In this document: piece after piece, positions 17,091 to 25,314 of the stretch
Layout: each line of letters opens with the position of its first letter
Numbering within the stretch: the first letter of the stretch is position 1
Origin: Demequina sp. TMPB413
GTDB taxonomy: Bacteria; Actinomycetota; Actinomycetes; Actinomycetales; Demequinaceae
Length of the DNA: 64,000 bases
NCBI RefSeq assembly: GCF_020447105.2
Contig: NZ_CP096184.1
Location: 868,001-932,000 of the forward strand
Direction of reading: 5' to 3'
Notes under the pieces: model-generated
Seen by the model: the letters and a program-made list of their open reading frames with translations, nothing else
Database searches by the model: none
What the model was told of the DNA's origin: nothing
Position numbers and translations under genes: made by a program

Positions 17091-18065
17091 GTGGACGCGG
17101 TAGGTGTCGATATTGGGGGAACCAAGATCGCTGTGGGAGTTGTCGACAGCGCTGGCACCATCCTGACGAAGGTGCGTCGTCCGACGCGGCCGCAGAACCC
17201 TGGCAGCATCGACGCCGCCATCGCCGACGCGGTGGCAGAGTTGTCAGGTCAGTACGACGTGCGAGCCGTAGGCCTTGCTGCAGCAGGTTTCGCGAGTTCC
17301 GACCGCAATCACATGAATTTCGCGCCCAACATCGCGTGGCGCGACTATCCCTTGGGTGACAACGTGCGGGCGCTGATGGGCCGCGACGACGTCACGGTGG
17401 TGGTGGAAAACGACGCCAACGCCGCGGGTTGGGCCGAATACGTCTACGGCGCAGGCAAGGGCACCGGCACCATGGTGATGCTCACGATCGGAACGGGCCT
17501 TGGATCGGCGATCGTCGTTGATGGGGAACTCGTGCGCGGTGCTTACGGCTTTGCCGCTGAGCTCGGACACTTGCGCATGGTGCCAGGGGGACAGCCGTGT
17601 GGCTGCGGCCAGAAGGGGTGCTGGGAGCAGTACGCCTCTGGCTCCGCGCTGACCCGCGAGGCGCGTAAGGCGGCTGTCGATCGCCCCGTTCGCGCCGCTG
17701 GACTCATCGAGCGAGCGGGCGGTAACCCTCTGGCGATCTCTGGTCCAGATGTCACCGCCGCCGCACTTGAGGGCGATGAACTCGGGCTCGAACTCCTCGC
17801 CGACGTCGGCCGCTGGATCGGCGAAGGCTGTGCCCAGGTCGCTGCCGTTCTCGATCCAGAGGTGTTTGTCATCGGCGGGGGAGTGATTGCCGCTGGAGAC
17901 TTGATGCTTGCTCCCGCACGCGAGGCGTTCGCCGAGCACTTGACGGCGCGTGGCCACCGGCCGGTGCCCCCCATCCTTGCCGCTGACATGGCAAATGATG
18001 CTGGAATCGTGGGGGCGGCAGCGCTGGCCCGCGAAGCAGTGCCGCTTGACATGACACCCCGCTAG
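17091..18065 (+). CDS. ROK-family glucokinase
   Basis: Enzyme of 324 aa that probably phosphorylates glucose with ATP. The phosphate loop DIGGTK lies near the N-terminus, GHLRMVPGG provides the sugar-binding His, and CGCGQKGCWEQYASG is the ROK zinc/signature motif. The start is GTG with AAAGGA five nt upstream. It lies 19 bp ahead of the acyltransferase gene, so the two are probably co-transcribed. A different sugar or an N-acetyl sugar as substrate cannot be excluded. Confidence 0.88.
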   Translation: MDAVGVDIGGTKIAVGVVDSAGTILTKVRRPTRPQNPGSIDAAIADAVAELSGQYDVRAVGLAAAGFASSDRNHMNFAPNIAWRDYPLGDNVRALMGRDDVTVVVENDANAAGWAEYVYGAGKGTGTMVMLTIGTGLGSAIVVDGELVRGAYGFAAELGHLRMVPGGQPCGCGQKGCWEQYASGSALTREARKAAVDRPVRAAGLIERAGGNPLAISGPDVTAAALEGDELGLELLADVGRWIGEGCAQVAAVLDPEVFVIGGGVIAAGDLMLAPAREAFAEHLTARGHRPVPPILAADMANDAGIVGAAALAREAVPLDMTPR

Positions 18066-18084
18066 AACGAACACGAGGAGAGCC

Positions 18085-18795
18085 ATGTACTACCAACTGT
18101 TCAAACACGTCCTTCTTGGCCCGGGGCTCAAGGTGTACTACCGGCCCTGGGTTGAGGGAGCCGAGAACGTGCCCGACTCTGGTGGAGCGATCCTCGCCTC
18201 TAATCACCTGTCGTTCTCGGACTCGGTGTTCTTGCCCTTGGTTCTCAAGCGCAAGGTGGTCTTCCTCGGCAAGTCTGAGTACTTCACCGGCAAGGGCGTC
18301 AAGGGCGCCGCTACGAGGGCCTTCATGCAGGGAGTCGGCACCATTCCCGTCCACCGCGGTGGCGGAAAGGCCTCTGAAGCGGCCCTTCGCACTGGCATGC
18401 AGGTTCTGGGTGGTGGCGAGTTGCTCGGCATCTACCCCGAAGGAACTCGTAGCCCAGACGGCAGGCTGTATCGCGGCAAGACCGGCGTGGCGAGGCTTGC
18501 CATCGAGGCGGGCGTCCCGATCATCCCCGTGGCGATGATCAACACGGATGTGGCACAGCCGGTCGGCAAGAAGGTGCCTTCGCGAGAAGACATCGGTGTG
18601 CGCATCGGCGCCCCCATCCACATCAGTGCGTATCGGGGTCGCCAGGAGGACCGGGAGGCCCTCCGCGAACTCACCGACACCGTCATGAGCGCCATTCGCG
18701 AGATGTCGGGTCAGGAGTACATCGACCGCGACTCGGCGCAATACAAGCGTGAACTCGCGAAAGCCGAGCGCGAGGCGGACTCCACGGAGTCCTGA
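18085..18795 (+). CDS. PlsC-like 1-acylglycerol-3-phosphate acyltransferase
   Basis: Protein of 236 aa of the lysophospholipid acyltransferase family. The catalytic box NHLSFSD is the HxxxxD motif, and YPEGTRSPDG is the substrate-binding box. It most likely adds the second acyl chain to lysophosphatidic acid at the inner membrane face. It is at the position of Rv2182c in the M. tuberculosis aroG region. AGGAGAGCC precedes the ATG. Confidence 0.88.
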   Translation: MYYQLFKHVLLGPGLKVYYRPWVEGAENVPDSGGAILASNHLSFSDSVFLPLVLKRKVVFLGKSEYFTGKGVKGAATRAFMQGVGTIPVHRGGGKASEAALRTGMQVLGGGELLGIYPEGTRSPDGRLYRGKTGVARLAIEAGVPIIPVAMINTDVAQPVGKKVPSREDIGVRIGAPIHISAYRGRQEDREALRELTDTVMSAIREMSGQEYIDRDSAQYKRELAKAEREADSTES

Positions 18796-18819
18796 ACCCA
18801 GCGTCGTCGCCCCGCGGGA

Positions 18820-18834
18820 CCTGCGTCGCGCAGG
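18820..18834. terminator. Short hairpin after the acyltransferase gene
   Basis: CCTGCG-TCG-CGCAGG is a perfect 6-bp stem with a 3-nt loop, 25 bp after the stop codon and ahead of the pfk -10-like box. No T-tract follows. Confidence 0.4.
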
Positions 18835-18851
18835 AGCCCTTGCCCCGCCCC

Positions 18852-18857
18852 TAGAAT
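18852..18857 (+). promoter_or_regulatory. -10 box TAGAAT upstream of pfkA
   Basis: TAGAAT lies 34 nt before the pfkA ATG, leaving room for a short leader with the GAAAGG ribosome site. No clear -35 box is seen in this GC-rich stretch. Confidence 0.4.
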
Positions 18858-18891
18858 GAGCGGGAAAACCCTCACCTGAAAGGCCTATCGC

Positions 18892-20091
18892 ATGTCCGTT
18901 CGTCGTGTCGCGTTGCTCACCGCAGGAGGCTTTGCCCCTTGCCTGTCGTCCGCCGTCGGTGGCCTCATTGGCCGCTACACCGAGGTGGCGCCCGAGGTGG
19001 AGATCATCGCTTACGAGCACGGATATTGGGGCCTCTTGCAGGGCAAGAAGGTCGTCATCTCTGACGCGGTGCGCGACAAGGCAGGCATCCTGCACGAGTT
19101 CGGCGGTTCGCCCATCGGCAACTCGCGCGTCAAGCTCACGAACGTTGCAGACTGCGTGAAGCGCGGACTCGTCAAGGAGGGTCAGGACCCGCTGGCCGTC
19201 GCGGCCGAGCAGCTCAAGGCCGATGGCGTTGATGTCCTTCACACCATTGGTGGCGATGACACCAACACGACAGCGGCCGACCTTGCCGCTTACCTTCACG
19301 ACAACGGCTACGAGTTGACCGTGGTGGGGCTTCCCAAGACGATCGACAACGACGTGGTTCCAATCAGGCAGTCGCTCGGTGCATGGTCGGCCGCCGAGCA
19401 GGCGTCCGTGTTTGCCCAGAACGTCATCGGCGAGCACCGCTCCGGACCCCGCATGCTCATCATCCACGAGGTCATGGGCCGCGCCTGCGGCTGGCTGACG
19501 GCCGCGACCGGCATGAAGTACCGCCAGTGGCTCAACACCTTGGAGTTTGTGCCGGAGATCGGCCTGACCAAGGAGCGTTGGGACATTCACGCGCTATACG
19601 TGCCGGAGCAGTCGATCGACCTCGACGCAGAAGCCGAGCGCCTGAAGGTCGTCATGGACACCGTCGGCAACGTCAACATCTTCCTGTCGGAGGGTGCTGG
19701 CGTTCCCGAGATCATCAAGGAGATTGAAGAGGCGGGCGGCGAGGTCGCACGCGACCCCTTCGGCCACGTGCGCCTTGACGACATCAATCCCGGCGCATGG
19801 TTCGCGAAGCAGTTCGCCGAACGCCTGGGTGCCGAGAAGGTCATGGTCCAGAAGTCCGGCTACTTCTCCCGCTCTGCCCGTGCCAACAAGGAAGACCTGC
19901 GCCTCATCAAGTCGATGACCGACTTCGCGGTGGAGTCGGCCCTGCGCGGCGAGCCTGGCGTCATCGGCCACGACGAGGAGGACGGCGGCAGGCTCAAGGC
20001 CATCGCGTTCCCGCGCATCGCGGGCCACAAGCCTTTCGACATCACCACGCCCTGGTACGTCGATCTCTTGGCTGACATCGGACAATCATGA
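18892..20091 (+). CDS. pfkA: PPi-dependent 6-phosphofructokinase
   Basis: Enzyme of 399 aa converting fructose 6-phosphate to the 1,6-bisphosphate in a reversible way when pyrophosphate is donor. The segment GGDDTNT carries GGDD, where ATP enzymes usually have GGDG or GGEG; that Asp marks the PPi-dependent group. PKTIDND is the catalytic loop and MGRACGWL replaces the common MGRHAGWL. The length and Gly-rich start fit the actinobacterial PPi enzymes. The DAHP synthase gene follows with a 4-bp ATGA overlap. Confidence 0.88.
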   Translation: MSVRRVALLTAGGFAPCLSSAVGGLIGRYTEVAPEVEIIAYEHGYWGLLQGKKVVISDAVRDKAGILHEFGGSPIGNSRVKLTNVADCVKRGLVKEGQDPLAVAAEQLKADGVDVLHTIGGDDTNTTAADLAAYLHDNGYELTVVGLPKTIDNDVVPIRQSLGAWSAAEQASVFAQNVIGEHRSGPRMLIIHEVMGRACGWLTAATGMKYRQWLNTLEFVPEIGLTKERWDIHALYVPEQSIDLDAEAERLKVVMDTVGNVNIFLSEGAGVPEIIKEIEEAGGEVARDPFGHVRLDDINPGAWFAKQFAERLGAEKVMVQKSGYFSRSARANKEDLRLIKSMTDFAVESALRGEPGVIGHDEEDGGRLKAIAFPRIAGHKPFDITTPWYVDLLADIGQS

Positions 20092-21476
20092 CCACCGCGG
20101 ACGAGAAGCTCGTCGCCGCTGGGGTTGACGACTACCTCGCCTGTGAAGCGTTGCAGCAGCCTGCTTGGCCTGACCCAGTGGCGCTCCAGCGCGCCGTTGA
20201 CAGGCTCAAGTTGGTGCCGCCGCTCGTGTTCGCTGGCGAAGCCGACGTGCTGCGCGGCCATTTGGCCGCTGCAGGCGCAGGCGAGGCCTTCGTGCTGCAG
20301 GGGGGCGACTGCGCCGAGATCTTCTCTGAGGCAACGGCAGACCGCATCCGCAACAAGATCAGGACCATCCTCCAGATGGCCGTCATCCTCACGTACGGCG
20401 CGTCAACGCCGGTGGTGAAGATCGGTCGTATGGCTGGTCAGTACGCCAAGCCGCGCTCTTCCGATTCGGAGACGCGGGACGGGGTGACGCTACCGGCCTA
20501 CCGCGGGGACATCGTCAACCACTCGTCTTTTGATCCAGAAGCGCGGATTCCGAATCCAGAGCGGCTGGTGGACGCGTACCACGTATCCGCCTCGACCCTC
20601 AATCTGATCAGGGCGTTTACTACCGGCGGTTTCGCCGACCTTCGCCGCGTGCACCAGTGGAACCGCGGTTTTGCGGCGAACCCCGCCTACGCCGCGTACG
20701 ACAGAGTCGCAGGCGAGATCGACCGTGCGGTGCGGTTCATGGAGGCGGCAGGCGGGGATTTCGAGGCGCTCAAGACGGTCGAGTTCTTTTCGAGTCACGA
20801 GGCGCTGCTTCTCGACTACGAGCGTGCGCTGACGCGTATCGACTCAAGGTCTGGGCTCCCGTACGACTGCTCGGGGCACTTCTTGTGGATCGGGGAGCGT
20901 ACGCGTCACCTCGACGGTGCTCACGTCGAGTTCATGTCGAAGATTCACAACCCCATCGGCATCAAGCTCGGACCGACGAGCACGGCGGCCGATGCCCTCG
21001 CTCTGGCCGAACGCCTGAACCCCGAGAACATCCCTGGCCGCATCACGTTTGTGGCCCGCATGGGGGCCGACAAGGTGCGCGACGTGCTCCCTGGGTTGGT
21101 TGAGGGAGTGCGGGACGCGGGCGTTGCCGTCACGTGGTTGACCGACCCGATGCACGGGAACACGTTCACCTCCGACTCCGGCTTCAAGACCAGGCGCTTC
21201 AACACGATCCTCGACGAGGTCAAGGGATTCTTTGAGGTGCACCGCGCCCTCGACACCGTTCCCGGTGGCTTGCACGTCGAGCTCACCGGCGACGACGTCA
21301 CCGAGGTGATGGGCGGCACGGCGGAGATCGACGACGAGGGCCTCGCCAGGCGCTATGAGACCAAGGTCGACCCTCGGCTCAATCACGAGCAGTCGCTCGA
21401 GATGGCCTTCCTGGTCTCCGAACTGCTGTCGCAGCGCAATCAGCCACCGCTCGAGCAGTTGAACGTCGACGACTAA
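20088..21476 (+). CDS. aroG: Class II 3-deoxy-7-phosphoheptulonate (DAHP) synthase
   Basis: Enzyme of 462 aa joining phosphoenolpyruvate and erythrose 4-phosphate, the first step of the shikimate pathway. The plant/actinobacterial (class II) character is clear from FVLQGGDCAE, MAGQYAKPRS and WLTDPMHGNT. It overlaps pfkA by 4 bp, linking sugar phosphate supply to aromatic synthesis. M. tuberculosis AroG (Rv2178c) is the same family in the same neighbourhood. It converges on the kinase gene, 7 bp between the stops. Confidence 0.95.
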   Translation: MTTADEKLVAAGVDDYLACEALQQPAWPDPVALQRAVDRLKLVPPLVFAGEADVLRGHLAAAGAGEAFVLQGGDCAEIFSEATADRIRNKIRTILQMAVILTYGASTPVVKIGRMAGQYAKPRSSDSETRDGVTLPAYRGDIVNHSSFDPEARIPNPERLVDAYHVSASTLNLIRAFTTGGFADLRRVHQWNRGFAANPAYAAYDRVAGEIDRAVRFMEAAGGDFEALKTVEFFSSHEALLLDYERALTRIDSRSGLPYDCSGHFLWIGERTRHLDGAHVEFMSKIHNPIGIKLGPTSTAADALALAERLNPENIPGRITFVARMGADKVRDVLPGLVEGVRDAGVAVTWLTDPMHGNTFTSDSGFKTRRFNTILDEVKGFFEVHRALDTVPGGLHVELTGDDVTEVMGGTAEIDDEGLARRYETKVDPRLNHEQSLEMAFLVSELLSQRNQPPLEQLNVDD

Positions 21477-21483
21477 CTGTCGA

Positions 21484-23448
21484 CTAGCTGTCGTAGTAGA
21501 GGACGATCGTGGTGCCCTCTTCGACCTGCTTGCCCTCGTCGATGCTCTGACGGGCGACGAACTCCTTCTTGGTCCACGGGAAGGCGTTGTCCGCCTTCCA
21601 CTCGACCACGAGCCCGAGATCGTCGGCCCTCGCCTGCGCGACATCGGTGCGCAGTGTGACAAAGTTCGGCACCTCAACCAACGGCTTGCCTTCTGACACT
21701 CGCAAAGTGACGGGCGCAGTGCGAGTCGATTCGGAATCGGGGGCGGGGTCGGTCGCGTAGACCTCACCCTTCTCAACGTCGTTGCTGCGCCCGTACTCGA
21801 CCGTGACTTCCATGGCGAAGCTCGAACCCGTCAGAAGTTCCTTAGCCTTCTCTTCGGTCAGACCGATGACGTTGGGAACCACGATCGGGAGCGGCCCCTT
21901 GGATATCTCGAGGTCGATCGGGGTGTTCCAGGGCACGGATTCTTCCGCCGCTGGCGAGGTCGAGATGACCTCTCCCTCTGGCGCCGTATCGGACCATACG
22001 CCTTCGGTCTCGCCCACGCTGAAGCCGGCGTCGCTCAGCATCTGAATCGCGTCTGACTCGAGCACACCCACCACGCTAGGGACGATCTCCATGCGCTGGC
22101 CCTTTGACACAAAGAGCTTGACCGTCTCTCCCTTGCCAATCTGCTCCTGCGCGGCGGGGTCGGTGCCGATCACCAGGCCGGTTGGCACGTCGTCGGAAAA
22201 CTCGGACACCGTGATCACGCCAAGGTCGGCGCTCGTGAGGATGTTCCGAGCGTCTTCTGCCGTCTCGCCTGCCACGGGCGGCACTGTCGTGTAGGCGCCA
22301 GGGCCCTGGGTGGTGTACCACCACGCGCCAAGGCCGAGGAGCACGATCAACGCCGTGACGATGGCGCCGACCCACAGCCCGACCCTGCGGTTTTCCCCGA
22401 TCGGCTCGAGCGCCTCTGGATCGTCGTCGATGATGTCAACGTCGATGGGAGCGAAGGCAGGCATGCCGGCGCCGATGGGGAGGGCGATCGTCGAGCCTGA
22501 AGGTGCGGAATCGAGAATCGTCGTCTCATCGTCGACAACCGGAACCTGGCCAGAGGGCGGATCGGCCCTTCGGTCGAGGGTGGGGTCGTCAATCATCGCG
22601 CGGGTCTGACGCAACAGCGCTAAGGCAGCCCCAGCGTCGGCCGGGCGGTTGTCAGGTTCGCGCGCGGCGAGCGCAAGCACGAGATCATCAATCTCGGTAG
22701 GAAGCCACGGCACGTAGGTCGAGGGAGCAGGAATGTCCTCGTGGACGTGGCGTGCCGCGACTTCGATGTCGCTCGGCGCCGTGAAGGGCTGACGGCCAGT
22801 GAGCGCCTCGAACAGCAAGATGCCCGTCGCGTACACGTCGGTGCGGGCATCAGCAGTGCCACGTGCGACCAGCTCTGGGCCAAGGTAGGCGACCGTGCCC
22901 ATGATGGTTCCTGTGGAAGTGGAGGTCACCTCTGTGACGGCGCGAGCGAGTCCAAAGTCGGCGAGTTTTGGCCTGCCATCCTCGTCCATCAACACGTTTT
23001 CTGGCTTGACGTCGCGGTGCACAAGCCCCTGACGGTGGGCCGCCCCGAGAGCGTCGAGCACGGCCTCCACAATGCCGAGCGCTTCACCGACGGGCAGGGT
23101 GACCTCGTGGTGGAGGCGGGCGCGCAGGTTCTCGCCCTCGACGTATTCCATCGTGAGGTAGGAGATGTCGCCGTCTGTGCCCTGGTCGTAGACCCGCACC
23201 ATGCCCGGGTGGGTGAGCCGCGCGGACGCTTTGGCTTCACGCCGGAAGCGGGAAGCGAACTCTTGCCGCTCGCTGTCGGTACCGAGGTCGGCGTGCATGA
23301 CCTTGACTGCCACGAGTCTTTCGAGGCGTCGATCAAGCGCGAGGTACACGGTCGCCATGCCGCCAGCGGCGACGCGTTCGCGCACCTCGTAGCGGCCGTC
23401 GATTAGACGGCCGAGCATGGGGTCGGTAATCGTCTCGGCCACAGTCAC
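21484..23448 (-). CDS. PASTA-domain Ser/Thr protein kinase
   Basis: Membrane kinase of 654 aa. The cytosolic kinase domain (about residues 18-275) has the Gly loop with GGMATVYLA, the VAVKVM lysine, HRDVKPENV and DFGLA. A juxtamembrane linker is followed by one helix (about 355-377) and four PASTA domains outside the cell that should sense muropeptides or lipid II. By position it corresponds to pknL (Rv2176), yet mycobacterial PknL has no PASTA domains, so it is closer to PknB in design. The start is GTG. The next gene upstream encodes a LysM hydrolase on the same strand. Confidence 0.93.
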   Translation of the reverse strand: MTVAETITDPMLGRLIDGRYEVRERVAAGGMATVYLALDRRLERLVAVKVMHADLGTDSERQEFASRFRREAKASARLTHPGMVRVYDQGTDGDISYLTMEYVEGENLRARLHHEVTLPVGEALGIVEAVLDALGAAHRQGLVHRDVKPENVLMDEDGRPKLADFGLARAVTEVTSTSTGTIMGTVAYLGPELVARGTADARTDVYATGILLFEALTGRQPFTAPSDIEVAARHVHEDIPAPSTYVPWLPTEIDDLVLALAAREPDNRPADAGAALALLRQTRAMIDDPTLDRRADPPSGQVPVVDDETTILDSAPSGSTIALPIGAGMPAFAPIDVDIIDDDPEALEPIGENRRVGLWVGAIVTALIVLLGLGAWWYTTQGPGAYTTVPPVAGETAEDARNILTSADLGVITVSEFSDDVPTGLVIGTDPAAQEQIGKGETVKLFVSKGQRMEIVPSVVGVLESDAIQMLSDAGFSVGETEGVWSDTAPEGEVISTSPAAEESVPWNTPIDLEISKGPLPIVVPNVIGLTEEKAKELLTGSSFAMEVTVEYGRSNDVEKGEVYATDPAPDSESTRTAPVTLRVSEGKPLVEVPNFVTLRTDVAQARADDLGLVVEWKADNAFPWTKKEFVARQSIDEGKQVEEGTTIVLYYDS

Positions 23449-23499
23449 ATTCTAGAGAGTCGGTAGGGGCAAACGGTGGGAGGCCGTTCCGATCGTGAT

Positions 23500-24792
23500 C
23501 TAGTCGAAACGCTCCATCAATGATTTCACAGAGGCAACGTACCGGACGGTGTCTGAGTTCATTCCTCTTGTGCGAACGGAGGTTTCTCCCTGGTAATAGC
23601 CCGCAATGGCGATGTCGAGCTCGGTGCCGTTGCGCTGCAGTTGGCGGAGGATCGCCACGCCCGCCGTGACATTGTCCTCAGCGATCAGCAAGTTGAGATC
23701 GCGTCCCACAAGGTCTGACGCCCAGTCGCCGGAGGTGGGGATGACCTGCATGGTCCCCACCGCATTAGCAGGGGAGACGGCCCGCTGGTTGAAGCCGGAC
23801 TCCTGGTAAGCGATCGCCTGGGCGAGAGCAGGGTCGACTCCCATTGCGTTGGCGGTATCGATCACCATCTGCTGCATCCGAGAACGGCTGGGCACGTCCA
23901 TGGAGTTGAGGGTCGCCTTGTTGACGTTAGCGGCCGCCACGACGTCCTTGGGGTAGGTGCGCCCTAGGAAGGTGTCGCCGACGAGCCCCGTGGGGGCGCC
24001 TCCAGGCACAGTCAGCACTTGGCCTATCCGAATCACCCCAGCGTCAGCCAGGGAGTTGGCCGTGGCGATGGCGCTCACGGTGGTGCCGTGGCGGCTCGCG
24101 ATCGAGGAGACGGTGTCACCAGCCTGCACCACGTAGGTGCCGCCGAATGAGGGGGTGGATGTGATTGTCGCGGGGGTGGCCAGGGCAGGCGAGCCACCGG
24201 TCGACGGGACCGTGATCGCCTGACCGATGCGAATGAGCGAGGGATTGCTCAGGCCGTTGCTCTCTGCCAGCGCAGACACCGTCGTGTTGGCGCCACGAGC
24301 GATGGACCACAGCGTGTCTCCTGCCTGCACCACGTACGTCGTGGACTGCGTCGCGGTAGGCGCCGCCGCGGGAGTAGCGGCGTGGGGGATGGTAGCGCCG
24401 GGAACGACGAGCGTCTGGCCGATGCGGATGGTCGCGGCAGCATTCAAGGAGTTGGCGCGGCGCAAGTCGGAGACCGTCACGCCGTAGGTCTCGGCGAGAT
24501 CCCAGGCGGTGTCGCCCTTGACGACGACGTGGGTGACCTGGTTGGGCGCGGGCATGGCCGTGGGGATGGTGAGGTGCTCGCCGACGTAGATGGTGGCGGC
24601 GGCGTCAAGCTCGTTGGCCTCGATGATGCGGGTCGACGGCACGCCGTACTTGGCGGCCAGTCGCGACACCGTGTCGCCTGGTTCAACCACATGATCGGTA
24701 TCTGCATGTGCAGGTAGCGCGACCAGCGCGAGAGCGGCAGTGGTCGTCAGCGACGTGGCAATGGTTCTGAGGGTTCCGGTGCGCGCGTCCAT
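23500..24792 (-). CDS. LysM x4 plus SLT lytic transglycosylase, secreted
   Basis: Protein of 430 aa with a signal peptide (about residues 1-30, ending AHA), four LysM peptidoglycan-binding domains between about residues 32 and 270, and a C-terminal soluble-lytic-transglycosylase domain. The catalytic Glu is in AYQESGF and the conserved GTMQVIP segment follows. It should cut glycan strands outside the cell. The start MDARTGTLRT has an excellent ribosome site (AGGAGG); an ATG farther up is unsupported. Three GTCACA direct repeats lie 45-69 bp upstream. It is co-directional with the PASTA kinase 51 bp downstream. Confidence 0.92.
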   Translation of the reverse strand: MDARTGTLRTIATSLTTTAALALVALPAHADTDHVVEPGDTVSRLAAKYGVPSTRIIEANELDAAATIYVGEHLTIPTAMPAPNQVTHVVVKGDTAWDLAETYGVTVSDLRRANSLNAAATIRIGQTLVVPGATIPHAATPAAAPTATQSTTYVVQAGDTLWSIARGANTTVSALAESNGLSNPSLIRIGQAITVPSTGGSPALATPATITSTPSFGGTYVVQAGDTVSSIASRHGTTVSAIATANSLADAGVIRIGQVLTVPGGAPTGLVGDTFLGRTYPKDVVAAANVNKATLNSMDVPSRSRMQQMVIDTANAMGVDPALAQAIAYQESGFNQRAVSPANAVGTMQVIPTSGDWASDLVGRDLNLLIAEDNVTAGVAILRQLQRNGTELDIAIAGYYQGETSVRTRGMNSDTVRYVASVKSLMERFD

Positions 24793-24836
24793 GGCGCCTC
24801 CTTGCATTGAGCGCCGCCGCGGTGCTGAAGGGGCGC

Positions 24837-24861
24837 ATGTGACACATGTGACAAATGTGAC
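24837..24861 (-). promoter_or_regulatory. Three GTCACA direct repeats with 9-bp period (MtrA-like box)
   Basis: On the minus strand GTCACA occurs three times with 3-nt spacers (TTT and TGT), 45-69 bp upstream of the LysM-transglycosylase ATG. Tandem GTCACA-type repeats are reported for the response regulator MtrA at wall-hydrolase and oriC promoters in mycobacteria. No MtrA gene is in this window, so the regulator is inferred. Confidence 0.55.
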
Positions 24862-24907
24862 TGTAGTTCGTCTTCGCGTGAGGCACAAGAGAAGGCGGTC
24901 GCGTCGC

Positions 24908-24913
24908 TACGCT
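24908..24913 (+). promoter_or_regulatory. -10 box TACGCT for a leaderless start
   Basis: TACGCT ends 6 nt before the GTG at 24920. No Shine-Dalgarno sequence is present. This promoter would be divergent from the transglycosylase promoter, so the GTCACA repeats at 24837-24861 may affect both. Confidence 0.4.
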
Positions 24914-24919
24914 TGTGAC

Positions 24920-25261
24920 GTGAGCGAATGGTTGAGCGTCCCCGAGTGCGCCGAGTTGCTAGGCGTCCCCTTGTCCCGCGTCAGGGAGTTTCTGCGCGAG
25001 CGCAATCTGATTGCCGTCAGACGCGGTGAGAACAATGCGCTCTATCTCCCAGCAGGGCAGATCGTCGAAGGCGAGCACGGGCACGAGGTGTTGGCGACGG
25101 TACGCGGCACCATCATCGTCCTGGCCGACGCCGGGCTGAGCGATGACGTCATCGTCGAATGGCTCACGACCTTCCATGAGGAACTAGGGGAAAGCCCGCT
25201 TGACGCCTTGAGGTCTGGCAAGCGGGCTCCCGTTCGCAGGCTCGCTCAGACGGTCTTCTAG
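24920..25261 (+). CDS. Rv2175c-like DNA-binding protein
   Basis: Protein of 113 aa with an N-terminal winged-helix/MerR-like helix-turn-helix (SVPECAELLGVPLSRVREFLRE) and a conserved C-terminal domain (LSDDVIVEWL, SPLDALRSG). It matches mycobacterial Rv2175c, a DNA-binding protein known to be phosphorylated by PknL, whose gene is next door there as it is here. The GTG start at 24920 gives the family N-terminus and follows a -10-like box. Its last codons lie in a 19-bp tandem duplication. Target DNA is unknown. Confidence 0.82.
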   Translation: MSEWLSVPECAELLGVPLSRVREFLRERNLIAVRRGENNALYLPAGQIVEGEHGHEVLATVRGTIIVLADAGLSDDVIVEWLTTFHEELGESPLDALRSGKRAPVRRLAQTVF

Positions 25262-25285
25262 CAGGCAGACGGTCTTCTAGCAGGC
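25247..25285. repeat. 19-bp tandem duplication over a stop codon
   Basis: The 20-mer CAGACGGTCTTCTAGCAGGC occurs at 25247-25266 and at 25266-25285, sharing one base, so the period is 19 bp. The first copy holds the last codons and TAG of the Rv2175c-like gene. The second copy lies in the gap before the convergent polyprenyl synthetase gene. Confidence 0.9.
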
Positions 25286-25314
25286 GCCGTACCGCTGGCA
25301 CGCGCTCAGGAGGG

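Noticed and set aside
17869-19590. 573-codon open frame on the minus strand
   Set aside because: It lies opposite glucokinase, acyltransferase and phosphofructokinase genes with clear motifs, has no family character and comes from GC-rich codon bias.
24793-24919. ydaO/c-di-AMP riboswitch before the LysM gene
   Set aside because: The gap is 127 bp and lacks the multi-helix core; the conspicuous signal is the GTCACA repeat.
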